The translations under genes and the position numbers were made by a program. The notes beneath the pieces were generated by a model that was not told the DNA's origin, ran no database searches, and saw nothing but the letters and a program-made list of their open reading frames with translations. Below, piece by piece: positions 41,091-49,963 of a DNA stretch of 64,000 nt (position 1 is its first letter; each line of letters begins with the position of its first letter). Origin of the DNA: Agarilytica sp033852175 (GTDB taxonomy: Bacteria; Pseudomonadota; Gammaproteobacteria; Pseudomonadales; Cellvibrionaceae); assembly GCA_033852175.1 (NCBI GenBank), contig JAWSUY010000022.1, positions 1-64,000 on the forward strand. Reading direction: 5' to 3'.

Positions 41091-41510
41091 GTGTTAATTA
41101 TTTCCAGTAGTGTTTCCATTCCAGAAAATGAATTGGAAATTTCAGCAATCCGGTCCCAAGGTTCTGGCGGCCAAAATGTGAATAAAGTGTCATCTGCAAT
41201 TCATCTGCGCTTTGACGTGCGCGCGTCGTCATTGCCAGAGTATTACAAACAGGCCCTATCGCAAGTTAAGGACCAGCGCATTAATAAAGATGGTGTGGTT
41301 GTGATCAAGGCTCAAACCCACAGAACACAAGAAAAAAATAAGCAAGAAGCACTTGATCGACTGGTTGATTTAATCAAACGTGCTGGCGTGCAACCCAAAA
41401 ACAGGCGAGCGACCAAGCCGAGCCGGTCATCTCAGCGTAAGCGTATGGACAAAAAGACAAACCGCGGCAAGACAAAGGCCTTACGAGGGCGAGTGCGGGG
41501 GGGAGATTAG
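41091..41510 (+). CDS. arfB: ArfB-type peptidyl-tRNA hydrolase / ribosome rescue factor
   Basis: A 139-residue protein with the release-factor GGQ motif at residues 26-28 (RSQGSGGQNVNKVSSAIHLRF). The C-terminal tail is very basic (KNRRATKPSRSSQRKRMDKKTNRGKTKALRGRVR) and in ArfB enters the empty mRNA channel of stalled ribosomes. The start is GTG at 41091. Length is normal for ArfB (YaeJ). Confidence 0.93.
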   Translation: MLIISSSVSIPENELEISAIRSQGSGGQNVNKVSSAIHLRFDVRASSLPEYYKQALSQVKDQRINKDGVVVIKAQTHRTQEKNKQEALDRLVDLIKRAGVQPKNRRATKPSRSSQRKRMDKKTNRGKTKALRGRVRGGD

Positions 41511-41516
41511 CGTTTA

Positions 41517-41726
41517 CTATGCGTTTTCAGGTTGAGGCTTGTCGAGGAAGGCTAGAATTTCATCGCGAACGGTAATGCTCACAAGAGCAGCAATGCCGCC
41601 ATACATCATCATGGTGTACAGCCCGTGAATATGCAGGACATAATGCTGTAGTAGGGTGAAAGCGAGCCAGGGAGCGAGAAAGCCAAAAAAACGCACGATA
41701 GTGTCTGTATTCTTTTTAAACTTCAT
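41517..41726 (-). CDS. Small two-helix membrane protein, unknown function
   Basis: A 69-residue protein with two hydrophobic segments (about 11-28 and 38-54), a basic start (MKFKKNTDTIVRFFG) and an acidic/proline tail. It is convergent with arfB, with 6 bases between stops. AGAGGTAAAT upstream on its strand provides a ribosome-binding site. No family was recognised. The hydrophobic pattern and RBS favour a real gene. Confidence 0.6.
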   Translation of the reverse strand: MKFKKNTDTIVRFFGFLAPWLAFTLLQHYVLHIHGLYTMMMYGGIAALVSITVRDEILAFLDKPQPENA

Positions 41727-42260
41727 AATTTACCTCTACTATTTAGTGTCTCTATTTAGTCTTTCTACTCAGTATTTCTGCTTAGTTCTGGCGTTGTTTA
41801 GGCTTAAGCTTTGGCCCAGTTTTGGAATGGCGCCATTAAAAATATTACGACAACCACAATAACGTTTAGTGTTGAAAGCCTCTAGTTGAAGCCGCTACAC
41901 TATCTGACGAGAGGCCCATATAGTGGCTTTAAATATCTCGAAGTGCAATAACAGAATGGGTGGTTCTACACCCTATTTATGATGCCGTTCAGCAAATGAC
42001 TTAATTTTTTATCTTTTAGGCGGGCGAGGCGTTATTTGGATTTACCCAGAGGCTCTTAAACCCGTTAATGAACTGGGCTGGAGGTCATGTAGCGTACTGT
42101 TCAAAACCCTCAGTACTCTTAATAGTGCTCGATTTTCACTCCTCAACCTAAAGCGAAAAAGGACAGCCCGAAACCGCTTGAATCCATTCTCACTACTCAG
42201 CGGGCAAGCGAATACACCATATGCAGTAGAGTCCGTTATTTATACGTGCCCACCCCTTAT
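41727..42260. other. Gene-free stretch before the CCGT repeat
   Basis: No convincing gene was found. The left part has a loose tandem of tatttagt/tttctactcagt-like words (41736-41790) and a gggtg/caccc hairpin near 41961-41975. Frames that cross it are low-complexity or lack a ribosome-binding site. Confidence 0.5.
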
Positions 42261-42378
42261 TTTCCGTCCGTTTCCCGTCATTCCGGTTTCCCATCATCCC
42301 TGTCTCCCGTTTTCTGTCATTCCGGTTTCCCGTCACCCCAGTCTCCCGCCGTCTCCCGTCTCCCGTCCCCCGCCCCTG
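42261..42378. repeat. Degenerate heptanucleotide array (tttcccgt / gtctccc units)
   Basis: C-rich, roughly 7-base units such as gtctccc, tttcccg and ttccggt with small indels lie 60 bases before pilU. The translated in-frame extension of pilU is only this repeat read as protein, so the gene start is downstream. Confidence 0.75.
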
Positions 42379-42438
42379 TCCTATACTTGGAAGACATTCT
42401 TCCAACTACTCAAGAAAGACTCTAAGGGCGTAGGCTGC

Positions 42439-43659
42439 ATGGAAACCCCAATCAACAAATACCTCACCATTTTGGCGCAAAAAGATGGCTCGGATCTCTA
42501 CTTAAGTACAGGAGCTCCGCCTTGTGCGAAGTTTCAAGGTAGCTTGAAGCCCTTATCGCAACAGGCCTACAAGGCGGGAGAGATTGAGGCGATTGCCAAT
42601 GCCATAATGGATGAAGAGCAGAGAGCCGTTTTTACCCACGAATTAGAAATGAATTTAGCTATTTCTATTCCTCAGATTGGTCGATTTCGAATCAATATCT
42701 TTAAGCAACGTAATGAGGTTTCCATTGTTGCGCGCAATATCAAAGCTGAAATTCCCAAATTCGAGGATTTAGGCTTGCCCGAAATCTTGAAAGAAGTGAT
42801 TACTACTAAGCGCGGCTTGGTCCTATTTGTGGGGGGGACAGGCTCGGGTAAGTCGACTTCACTTGCTGCGCTGATAGACCACCGAAATTCGACCTCCGCA
42901 GGCCACATTATTACCATCGAAGACCCGGTAGAGTACGTGCACAAGCACAAAAAAAGCATTATCAATCAGCGCGAAGTGGGTGTGGATACCCGCAGCTTTC
43001 AGGCCGCATTAAAAAACACTTTACGTCAGGCGCCAGACGTTATTCTTATTGGTGAAATTCGCGACCGAGCGACCATGGAACACGCTTTAGAATTTGCTGA
43101 AACCGGCCATCTTGCCATTTCTACCCTACATGCCAACAATGCTAACCAGGCCTTGGAACGTATTATTAACATGTTTCCTGAAGAACGCCGTCCCCAGCTG
43201 CTATTGGGATTGTCGCAAAATATGAAGGCGATTGTTTCCCAGCGCTTAATTCCGACTATCGATAAGAAGCGCTGCGCTGCAGTGGAGGTACTACTGGGCA
43301 CTAAAACGATTCAAGAGTTAATCCTGCGCAGCCGTTTGGAAGATATAAAAGAGATTATGGTGAAGTCTGAAAACCTGGGTATGCAGACTTTTGATGCAGC
43401 CTTATTCAAGTTATTCAAAGCCGGAACCATTTCGTTTGATGAGGCCATAGCAAATTCAGATTCCCCCAATAACTTGCGTCTCAAAATTAAGCTCTCGAAA
43501 GATGATGGAGAGACAAAAGCCCCTGTTACTGAGGGCGACAGCGGAAAAGAAGAAAAAGACAAAGCCGAGACGGCTTCCTCAGAGTTTGGCGGATTGAGCT
43601 TAGAGGCCATAGAGGATGACAAAGAAGAGGATTTCCCTCCAGGGATGCCCAGAATGTAG
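42439..43659 (+). CDS. pilU: PilT/PilU-family type IV pilus retraction ATPase
   Basis: A 406-residue cytoplasmic motor ATPase. Its N-terminal domain has KDGSDLYLSTGAPP. Walker A is GGTGSGKST near 130. The Asp box IITIEDPVEYVHKHKKS follows, then Walker B VILIGEIRD near 196 and the His box STLHANNANQALERIINMFPEERR, which is PilU-like. The C-terminal 60 residues are acidic and Glu/Lys-rich. The frame extends 87 codons further upstream only as low-complexity Pro/Ser from the CCGT repeat, so the ATG at 42439 is chosen. No pilT or other pilus gene is adjacent. Confidence 0.92.
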   Translation: METPINKYLTILAQKDGSDLYLSTGAPPCAKFQGSLKPLSQQAYKAGEIEAIANAIMDEEQRAVFTHELEMNLAISIPQIGRFRINIFKQRNEVSIVARNIKAEIPKFEDLGLPEILKEVITTKRGLVLFVGGTGSGKSTSLAALIDHRNSTSAGHIITIEDPVEYVHKHKKSIINQREVGVDTRSFQAALKNTLRQAPDVILIGEIRDRATMEHALEFAETGHLAISTLHANNANQALERIINMFPEERRPQLLLGLSQNMKAIVSQRLIPTIDKKRCAAVEVLLGTKTIQELILRSRLEDIKEIMVKSENLGMQTFDAALFKLFKAGTISFDEAIANSDSPNNLRLKIKLSKDDGETKAPVTEGDSGKEEKDKAETASSEFGGLSLEAIEDDKEEDFPPGMPRM

Positions 43660-43835
43660 GTGTTAAATTTTATACGATTGAAATTATTTTTTGTTCGAAA
43701 ATTGCTCGAAAAAGAGAGGGCGAGGATGAGGGTAACGCGAGTGTTTCTCGCGACAATTGGCTTTGTGAGGAGCGGGTATATTTACCAATCGCATCTGATA
43801 TACTTCAGCCGAATTTTGATTGTTCGGCGCCATAC

Positions 43836-44777
43836 ATGATTACAGTCAGTGCTCTCAATTATCGATATCGCGGTAGCGATAAGTTGGTGCTCGATAATAT
43901 TAATTTGGAAATCGAAACACAGTCTATTTTTGGCTTACTGGGACCGAATGGGGCCGGTAAGACGACCTTAATCTCCGTTCTGACCGGTTTACTTTCCCCT
44001 CAAGAAGGGGCTGTCTCGGTGATGGGTTATCAATTCCCCGCGGATACTAAGCGCATTAAATCTCTTAATGGTTATGTTCCCCAAGGCTATGCTTTTTACC
44101 CCAACCTAACAGCAGGTGAAAACCTACAGTTTTTTGCCGGTATTCAGGGCCTTTGCGGTAAAAAGAAACAAGAGCGTATTCAATATTGCCTAGACTTTTG
44201 TCAACTCAATGACGTAGTTAAGCAACCATCATCCCAATTCTCTGGTGGGTTAAAGCGGCGTCTTAATCTGGCGATCGGCTTACTGAGCGATCCTGAGATC
44301 CTTTATTTGGATGAACCGACCGTGGGTATAGACCCTCAGTCGAGAACCTTTATTCTGGAACAAATTGGCCAGTTGAGAGATCAAGGCAAAACCGTTATTT
44401 ATACCTCCCACTATATGGAAGAGATCGAACAGGTTTGTGATCATTTAGCCATTATCGACAATGGTAAAGTCCTTATTTCCGGCACCTTATCCGATTTGCA
44501 AGGCCAACAGACACCGCAGTGCCGTATCGGTATCGACCAGCCTTTGTCAAAACAGCACTTTGCTGAATTGTCAGAGCGCTATTCTGTTGTGATGCCTCAC
44601 GCCGAGACTCAACTGCCTTGCGAGCTAATTTTTAAAGACATTCACCAGTATCGTGACTGTTTGGATCTTACCCAAAAACTTGAAGAGTACGGCGTGCATA
44701 TTTGTTCTGTCTCGTTTGGAAAAACAAACCTTGAAGATATATTCCTCAATTTAACGCATCGTGAGTTACGGGATTAA
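43836..44777 (+). CDS. ABC exporter ATP-binding protein
   Basis: A 313-residue ATPase: Walker A GPNGAGKTT at 36-44, Q-loop PQG near 82, signature FSGGLKRRLNLA near 135-146, Walker B EILYLDEPTVGID and H-loop YTSHYMEEIE. The C-terminal 80 residues are an accessory domain, as in NodI/drug-export type. The permease starts 3 bases after its stop. It heads the plus-strand arm of the dialkylresorcinol cluster and is likely to export the product or act in resistance. Confidence 0.9.
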   Translation: MITVSALNYRYRGSDKLVLDNINLEIETQSIFGLLGPNGAGKTTLISVLTGLLSPQEGAVSVMGYQFPADTKRIKSLNGYVPQGYAFYPNLTAGENLQFFAGIQGLCGKKKQERIQYCLDFCQLNDVVKQPSSQFSGGLKRRLNLAIGLLSDPEILYLDEPTVGIDPQSRTFILEQIGQLRDQGKTVIYTSHYMEEIEQVCDHLAIIDNGKVLISGTLSDLQGQQTPQCRIGIDQPLSKQHFAELSERYSVVMPHAETQLPCELIFKDIHQYRDCLDLTQKLEEYGVHICSVSFGKTNLEDIFLNLTHRELRD

Positions 44778-44780
44778 ACG

Positions 44781-45974
44781 ATGATACAGGCCGCATTAAA
44801 AAAAGAATTCTCCCTGGTTTTTCGTGATCTACATTCGATAGCGGTGCTTTTTATCATGCCCGCTATCTTTATCGTGATTATGTCGCTAGCGATGCAAGAT
44901 CAGTTCTCGAATAAAGACGACGCGAAAGTTGGCTTATTTGTCATGGAAGATGACGGAGCGATATTACAAGGTTTTAGTGAAGAACTGAAAAACCTAAAAC
45001 AGTTTGAAATTATTGAAATATCACCAACGGAAAAAGACAGCGCGTTTGAACGGCTGAACAATGACGAAGTAAAAGCATTTATCGTTATCCCTGGTCATAA
45101 GCAAACTTATATAGACGATGATGAATCGTTTGATTTTGAAGATCCTCCCGTGGAAATTTGGTTTTCACCACAGATGGATAAACGCAGCAGCTTATTAGTC
45201 GAATCCGCGATACTTGAACGATTAGTGAAAGCCAAAATCCCCGGTTTATTAAAGCTGAAAGGTGTCGATAACGCGGACAAAATTGCCGAAGAGTTTACTT
45301 CCGGCCTCATTAAATCCAATTATATTTATCAGCAGAAGGGCGAAGCCGTGCGGCCATCCGCCGTGCAACAAAACGTACCGGCTTGGCTTATCTTCTCGAT
45401 GTTTTTTGTTGTGATACCCATTTCGACAACACTGGTTACAGAAAAACAGCAAGGCACATTAATACGTTTGCGGACGATGAATGTTTCCATGTCGATATTC
45501 CTATTTGTGAAAACTCTACCGTATTTAGTGATCAATCAAGTTCAGCTCATCATCATGTTACTGATCGGCATGTACCTGATACCGATACTCGGCGGCGATA
45601 CACTGGATTTAGGCCGCTCCTTTTCTGGCTTAGCGTTAATGGCTTTAGCCACTGGCGTTGCTTCAGTGGGCTTGGGATTGTTGGTGGCAGTTATTGTCAA
45701 AACGACGGAACAGGCCACGGTTTTAGGCGGCGTCGGTAATATATTGTTAGCGGCCATTGGCGGGGTTATGGTGCCCAAATTTATCATGCCCGAAACCATG
45801 CAAACATTGACCAATATTAGTCCCATGGCATGGGCTTTAGAGGGCTTTCTCGATATTTTTTTACGCGGCGGCGGATTACTCTCAATATTGAGTGAGGCAG
45901 CCATGTTGTTTGGCTTTGGTGGCGTAATGTTGATGTTGGCAATTGTGGTTTTTCATCAGAAGTGTGAGGGGTGA
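44781..45974 (+). CDS. ABC-2 type permease
   Basis: A 397-residue permease with one N-terminal helix (about 20-40), a large periplasmic region (about 45-190) with ligand-like acidic stretches, and five helices in the C-terminal half (about 200-395). QGTLIRLRTMNVSM and GGVGNILLAAIGGVMVPKFIMP are typical of ABC-2 permeases of the YhhJ/NodJ-like group. It pairs with the ATPase immediately upstream. Confidence 0.9.
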   Translation: MIQAALKKEFSLVFRDLHSIAVLFIMPAIFIVIMSLAMQDQFSNKDDAKVGLFVMEDDGAILQGFSEELKNLKQFEIIEISPTEKDSAFERLNNDEVKAFIVIPGHKQTYIDDDESFDFEDPPVEIWFSPQMDKRSSLLVESAILERLVKAKIPGLLKLKGVDNADKIAEEFTSGLIKSNYIYQQKGEAVRPSAVQQNVPAWLIFSMFFVVIPISTTLVTEKQQGTLIRLRTMNVSMSIFLFVKTLPYLVINQVQLIIMLLIGMYLIPILGGDTLDLGRSFSGLALMALATGVASVGLGLLVAVIVKTTEQATVLGGVGNILLAAIGGVMVPKFIMPETMQTLTNISPMAWALEGFLDIFLRGGGLLSILSEAAMLFGFGGVMLMLAIVVFHQKCEG

Positions 45975-45980
45975 GATGAT

Positions 45981-46076
45981 GGGGAAAGGGAGGCGGGAGA
46001 CGGAAAAAAGGGAGACGGAAAAAGGGGAGACGGAAAAGGGGAGACGGAAAAGGGGAGACGGAAAAGGGGAGAAGAA
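45981..46076. repeat. 14-bp (2 x 7) tandem array, ggggagacggaaaa
   Basis: About five units of ggggagacggaaaa with small changes lie between the permease gene and the acyl carrier protein gene. On the opposite strand the units read ttttccgtctcccc, which carries the CCGT core of the other arrays. Confidence 0.85.
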
Positions 46077-46138
46077 AAAGTAAAACTGAGTCAGCTCCCT
46101 AACAACAAAAAAGACGAACAGAATAAGAGTTAATAAAT

Positions 46139-46408
46139 GTGAATACTGATGAGCTAAAGCAAGCACTAAAATTGATGATTATCGAAGAGTGCGATAAAGA
46201 AGACGATTTTGAAGTAGGTGATATTACCGATGACGAGCCGCTCTTTGGTCGGCAGTCCAAGCTTGATCTTGATTCCCTAGATGCCTTGCAAATATCAATG
46301 GCCGTTCTGTCTCAGCATCGTACGCGTATTGAAGGGGGCAAAGAAGGACGTATCGCGTTTGCGTCTATAAGTGCACTAGCCGAATACATCGAAAAAAATC
46401 ACGACTAG
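46139..46408 (+). CDS. Acyl carrier protein
   Basis: An 89-residue acidic ACP whose phosphopantetheine Ser is Ser46 in KLDLDSLDAL. It has a helical fold and a longer loop (HRTRIEGGKEGRIAFASISALAEYIEKNH) than FabF-type AcpP. The start is GTG at 46139, since the nearby ATG is followed at once by a stop. It stands before the ketoacyl synthase gene in a dialkylresorcinol-type cluster and should carry the beta-keto acyl chain for DarB. It corresponds in role to DarC-like carriers, but I do not assign that name. Confidence 0.85.
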   Translation: MNTDELKQALKLMIIEECDKEDDFEVGDITDDEPLFGRQSKLDLDSLDALQISMAVLSQHRTRIEGGKEGRIAFASISALAEYIEKNHD

Positions 46409-46433
46409 CGAACATTTAAAGTGGGTTAAACGT

Positions 46434-46510
46434 CGTGACGGTATAACTTAAACCGCGACGATATAATTCAGTCGTGACAATATAACTAAACCGTGACGGC
46501 ACAACTCAAA
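46434..46510. repeat. Four-unit 19-20-bp tandem repeat before the ketoacyl synthase
   Basis: Units begin at 46434, 46454, 46473 and 46492. The first reads cgtgacggtataacttaaac and the others vary by a few bases. It occupies the gap upstream of the KS start, as the 23-bp array does before glk. Confidence 0.75.
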
Positions 46511-46562
46511 ATAAAAAGTCTCGATGAATAATTACCACGACAGATTGAAGCGTAAATAAGCA

Positions 46563-47744
46563 ATGGCTGACAAAATTTACTTTAATGGGATTGGCTTGGC
46601 GAGTGCTCTAGGCGCTTCGGTCGAGGCAGTACTCACATCAATTCAACAGAAAAACTGTGTGCCATCGGTTATGGATGTAGCAAAGAACGGACAAAACTAC
46701 GACGTTCCCTACCATCTTATCGCCGATTCTCCACTCGACCTTGGCCCTGAGCGGCAATACCAGATAATTGATCGTGTTATTGAAGACGCACTAGCTGACG
46801 CAAGCTTAACGACTCAAGACCTCTCTTCAATGGGCTTATTTGTAGGCTCAACCGCGTTCGATATTTTTGCTGTAGAGCAAACCTTACAAACGCAATCTGG
46901 AAATTCAGCCCTGAACCCTGAACAGCCGCAAACTGAATTATCCGATGATGATATCTTATCGAGCATTCGAAGCTATCAAAGCATGAGCGAACGCATCGTA
47001 GAAAAGTATTCGATGACAGGCCCCGTATACACCTTTAATACCGCATGCTCCTCCGCTGCAAATGCACTTATGTATGCGGCAGACCTAGTGCGCAGAGGCG
47101 ATATTGAACGCGCCATTGTATTGGGTGCAGAGTTTTATAACGAAACAACCGTGTGCGGATTTTCAGGTTTAGAGCTGATAAGCCAAAAAGGCATGCGCCC
47201 ATTTGATAAAAATCGCGATGGCTTAATACTGGGCGAAGCCTGTGGCGCTGTGATTATTTCACGAGAAAAAGCGTCTCATAATTTTGGCTTTGTATCCGCC
47301 GCAAACGTTGCCGACAATTACAGCATTACAGCATGCAACCCCGACGGTTCGACAATCGAAGAAGCCATTAAACTGGCCTTAAAACAAGCCGATATAAAAC
47401 CAGAAGATATTCGCATGGTGAAAGCCCATGGTACCGCCAGCTTATCGAATGATGAGTCCGAAGCGGCAGGTCTGCAGCGCGTATTTAGCAACATACCTCC
47501 AGTTGCGTGTATAAAACCTTATCTGGGTCATACTCTCGGTGCTTGTGGCATTGTAGAACTTATCGTTTTGCTGCAGTCCTTATTAGCCGAACAAGTATTA
47601 CTGCCGTTGCATGAAACGGATATTGACGAGACCTTTAACCTTGCTTTTGTAGACGATACTTACGTCTTTGAGCCCGGTTATTTTCTGCTGAATTACTTTG
47701 GTTTTGGTGGTAATAATACAGCCGTGGTGATTTCAAATGTGTAA
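46563..47744 (+). CDS. Beta-ketoacyl-ACP synthase (KAS I/II type)
   Basis: A 393-residue condensing enzyme with the full Cys-His-His triad: Cys162 (FNTACSSAANALMYA), His289 (VKAHGTAS) and His323 (KPYLGHTLGACGIVELI). It elongates acyl chains on ACP. It is smaller than FabF/FabB by about 15-20 residues and lies in a secondary-metabolite cluster rather than a fab operon. Its partner is probably the Cys-less KS-like protein encoded next. Confidence 0.9.
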   Translation: MADKIYFNGIGLASALGASVEAVLTSIQQKNCVPSVMDVAKNGQNYDVPYHLIADSPLDLGPERQYQIIDRVIEDALADASLTTQDLSSMGLFVGSTAFDIFAVEQTLQTQSGNSALNPEQPQTELSDDDILSSIRSYQSMSERIVEKYSMTGPVYTFNTACSSAANALMYAADLVRRGDIERAIVLGAEFYNETTVCGFSGLELISQKGMRPFDKNRDGLILGEACGAVIISREKASHNFGFVSAANVADNYSITACNPDGSTIEEAIKLALKQADIKPEDIRMVKAHGTASLSNDESEAAGLQRVFSNIPPVACIKPYLGHTLGACGIVELIVLLQSLLAEQVLLPLHETDIDETFNLAFVDDTYVFEPGYFLLNYFGFGGNNTAVVISNV

Positions 47745-47846
47745 CACTTTCCTCCGTATTTCTTCTATTTCTGAGCGGTCTATGTTGAGTGTTGATATGG
47801 TATTTGAAGCGAGGGCTGTAATGAGCCTTGTAGCCGGAGCGAAGCG

Positions 47847-48821
47847 ATGAACATCTATCGAAGCGCTATTTTTCAGCAAACCATCACCGATGAATTGCCG
47901 CCGTTAAAGAAGATATTAAAAAAACTCGCGGGTAAAAGCATTCGTCGTATCGACAGATTTACCCAGCTTGCTTTAATCGGTGCCTTTAGCTGTAAAAATA
48001 ATGGTAAGGACAGCCGCAACGATAGTTGTGGATATATCGGTAATGATGGTTTTAAAGAAAGTGGTAACGAAAGCCATGAAAACAACGGCAAAGAAACGCA
48101 CGAATTACCCGCAAGAACGGGACTTTTTTTATCGTCAGCAAGCAGCTCTTTAGAAAATACAGCCAGCGTCTTAGACGAACTCTTCCGACAAAAGCGTTTC
48201 CCCAGCCCATTCAAATTCGTGAATACCGTGGGTAACTCCGCAAACTTCCATGTTTCCCAGCAGCTAAATTTACAAGCGAACAGCATCTATTTAGCCAAAT
48301 CGAATTTTGCTCTAGAGTCCTCCTTCAAACTGGCTCAAATAGATATCGAACAAGGGCGTATTGACTCGGCGTTAATTGGATTAATTGTTGAAGCGGCGAC
48401 ACCGATCGACACTCACCGAGTGATAGAAGGGCTGGAAGCGGATGCCCCGTTAATAGAATCGAGTGTTTGGTTTCTCGTTGGCGCAGACCTGAATGAACCT
48501 GTGTTAGCCTCGTGCCCTGATTTTGCAGACACTTTATCCCAAGCAGCTTTATTGGAGCGTGTTAAGGCTTTAATAACGAACAGAGGGTTTTCTGTAAGTG
48601 TCGTATTGGGTTCGAATGTGAGCGCAGAAGAGGGGGCGGTGATATTCCAAGAGCTGGGTATTGATTCCGAATCGATGTCAGCCAGCAAAGAAACACGTCA
48701 GAAAGGATCTAATTCGGCACTTAGCTTGGCTGAATTTACAGGCGGTGATGAAAACGGAAAGCGCATTATTATCGATACAGATAAAAACGGCCGATGGAGC
48801 TTCATCGTAATTAATCGCTAA
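47847..48821 (+). CDS. Ketosynthase-like protein without active-site Cys (chain-length-factor-like)
   Basis: A 324-residue KS-fold fragment. IRRIDRFTQLALIGAF near 34-49 and FVNTVGNSANFHVSQQLNLQANSIYLAKSNFALESSFKLA resemble the N-terminal half of ketosynthases. The position of the catalytic Cys is taken by Phe (SNFALESS versus TACSSAAN), and the C-terminal His motifs are missing. Residues 52-88 are a low-complexity Asn/Gly/Ser/Glu insertion. It probably pairs with the active KS as a structural or chain-length partner. It ends before a heptanucleotide array. Confidence 0.75.
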   Translation: MNIYRSAIFQQTITDELPPLKKILKKLAGKSIRRIDRFTQLALIGAFSCKNNGKDSRNDSCGYIGNDGFKESGNESHENNGKETHELPARTGLFLSSASSSLENTASVLDELFRQKRFPSPFKFVNTVGNSANFHVSQQLNLQANSIYLAKSNFALESSFKLAQIDIEQGRIDSALIGLIVEAATPIDTHRVIEGLEADAPLIESSVWFLVGADLNEPVLASCPDFADTLSQAALLERVKALITNRGFSVSVVLGSNVSAEEGAVIFQELGIDSESMSASKETRQKGSNSALSLAEFTGGDENGKRIIIDTDKNGRWSFIVINR

Positions 48822-48861
48822 AAACATTAGCGATTAATCACAATCTTTTTATACTTTTGCC

Positions 48862-48953
48862 GTACCCCGTACCCCGTACCCCGTACCCCGTACCCCGTAC
48901 CCCGTACCCCGTACCCCGTACCCCGTACCCCGTACCCCGTACCCCGTACCCCG
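48862..48953. repeat. Perfect heptanucleotide array (gtacccc, 13 copies)
   Basis: About 13 uninterrupted copies of gtacccc separate the two convergent arms of the dialkylresorcinol cluster, ending 4 bases before the last codon of the BtrH-like gene. A plus-strand reading frame of Pro-Tyr-Pro-Val type exists over it but is a translation of the repeat. Confidence 0.95.
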
Positions 48954-48956
48954 GTT

Positions 48957-49958
48957 TTACCCCTTATATTTTTTCAACATCTTCCAAACAACAGCTTCTT
49001 GATCCGCACATTTATGAAGCGAGTCAGCGACAAAATTCAAATCCATCTCGCTTCGTTTCTTGCACACTTTTACCGCGTTCAATGCAAATAATCGCCACTG
49101 GTCGCCAACCTCCGTCATAATGCCCGAAGCCTCAGCTAACAAATCACTGTTCATAATCTTGGCGGCTTCTTGTAAATAAGCTGCGTAAAGGAATCTAAAT
49201 CCTCCGCCACCAGTGCCAATCTCTTCTTGCATACGCACGATATGGCCCAGGTAAAGCTTGATCTTCCGCTTATCATTCTTGATATCCAGAGCCGCGATTT
49301 TATTCGCAAGGTAATGAATACCCCGAATGCCAATAACCGGAACCGGCGGCGTCATAGATCGAGCCGTTTTGTTAATCGCCTTCGGGATTTGGCTTTCCAA
49401 GTTCACGGAATCAGGAACATAATCAGCGTAATACATCATGCCTTTTGGCGCTAAGGCACCCTTGGCAAAGCGGGCCTTCTGTAAGCTTTTTGCATCCGAT
49501 CGAACCACAACCTCGCCAACCGGGTCGCTAATTAAATAGTCATTACCTTCTTTTCCGTACACAATTAAATTGTGAGCATTAAAATGAAAGCGCATTTCTT
49601 CCGGAAAATAAGGCAGATAATAGACCGAGGTTTGCAGGCCAACAATTCGGCCTTGGTCGAGCATTTCATCTAAGCGCCTCATGCCCAAATCTTGGTTAGA
49701 AAATTTTTCAAACTTCATCTTCAAACCTAAGCGTTTTTGCAAACCCTTAATCACACTTTTAGGTGGCATGCGGTAGGCAATAAGCGGTAGGCCGCCGATC
49801 TTAATAATCGGCAAATACGCAAACGCCAAACTAGAAGATAAACCCAGAGCCATCGCCTCCGAGATCTCCAAACCGTGATGGTTTAACATGGCCGACATAA
49901 CGCCGGTTTCACAGTGGGCTGCGTGTAGGTGCTCAAAAGGCTTGGGCATATTAGACAT
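48957..49958 (-). CDS. BtrH-like acyltransferase (BtrH_N plus DUF4872 type)
   Basis: A 333-residue protein with the BtrH N-terminal cysteine-protease-like fold. The Cys is Cys16 in HAAHCETG, the His is His129 (FNAHNLIVYG) and the Asp is Asp145 (LISDP). The C-terminal half (about 180-333) matches the helical DUF4872 type. BtrH in butirosin synthesis moves an acyl group from ACP to an amine. Here it stands with DarA/DarB genes, so it may transfer the cluster's acyl chain to an unknown acceptor. It follows the 134-residue gene by 5 bases. Confidence 0.85.
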   Translation of the reverse strand: MSNMPKPFEHLHAAHCETGVMSAMLNHHGLEISEAMALGLSSSLAFAYLPIIKIGGLPLIAYRMPPKSVIKGLQKRLGLKMKFEKFSNQDLGMRRLDEMLDQGRIVGLQTSVYYLPYFPEEMRFHFNAHNLIVYGKEGNDYLISDPVGEVVVRSDAKSLQKARFAKGALAPKGMMYYADYVPDSVNLESQIPKAINKTARSMTPPVPVIGIRGIHYLANKIAALDIKNDKRKIKLYLGHIVRMQEEIGTGGGGFRFLYAAYLQEAAKIMNSDLLAEASGIMTEVGDQWRLFALNAVKVCKKRSEMDLNFVADSLHKCADQEAVVWKMLKKYKG

Positions 49959-49963
49959 AAAAG

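Noticed and set aside
42178..42438. N-terminal 87-codon extension of pilU
   Set aside because: It translates the C-rich repeat into Pro/Ser-rich sequence unlike any PilU; the family N-terminus begins at 42439.
48857..49120. Plus-strand frame coding repeated PYPVPRT residues
   Set aside because: It is the gtacccc array read as protein and runs into the BtrH-like gene on the other strand; no ribosome-binding site.
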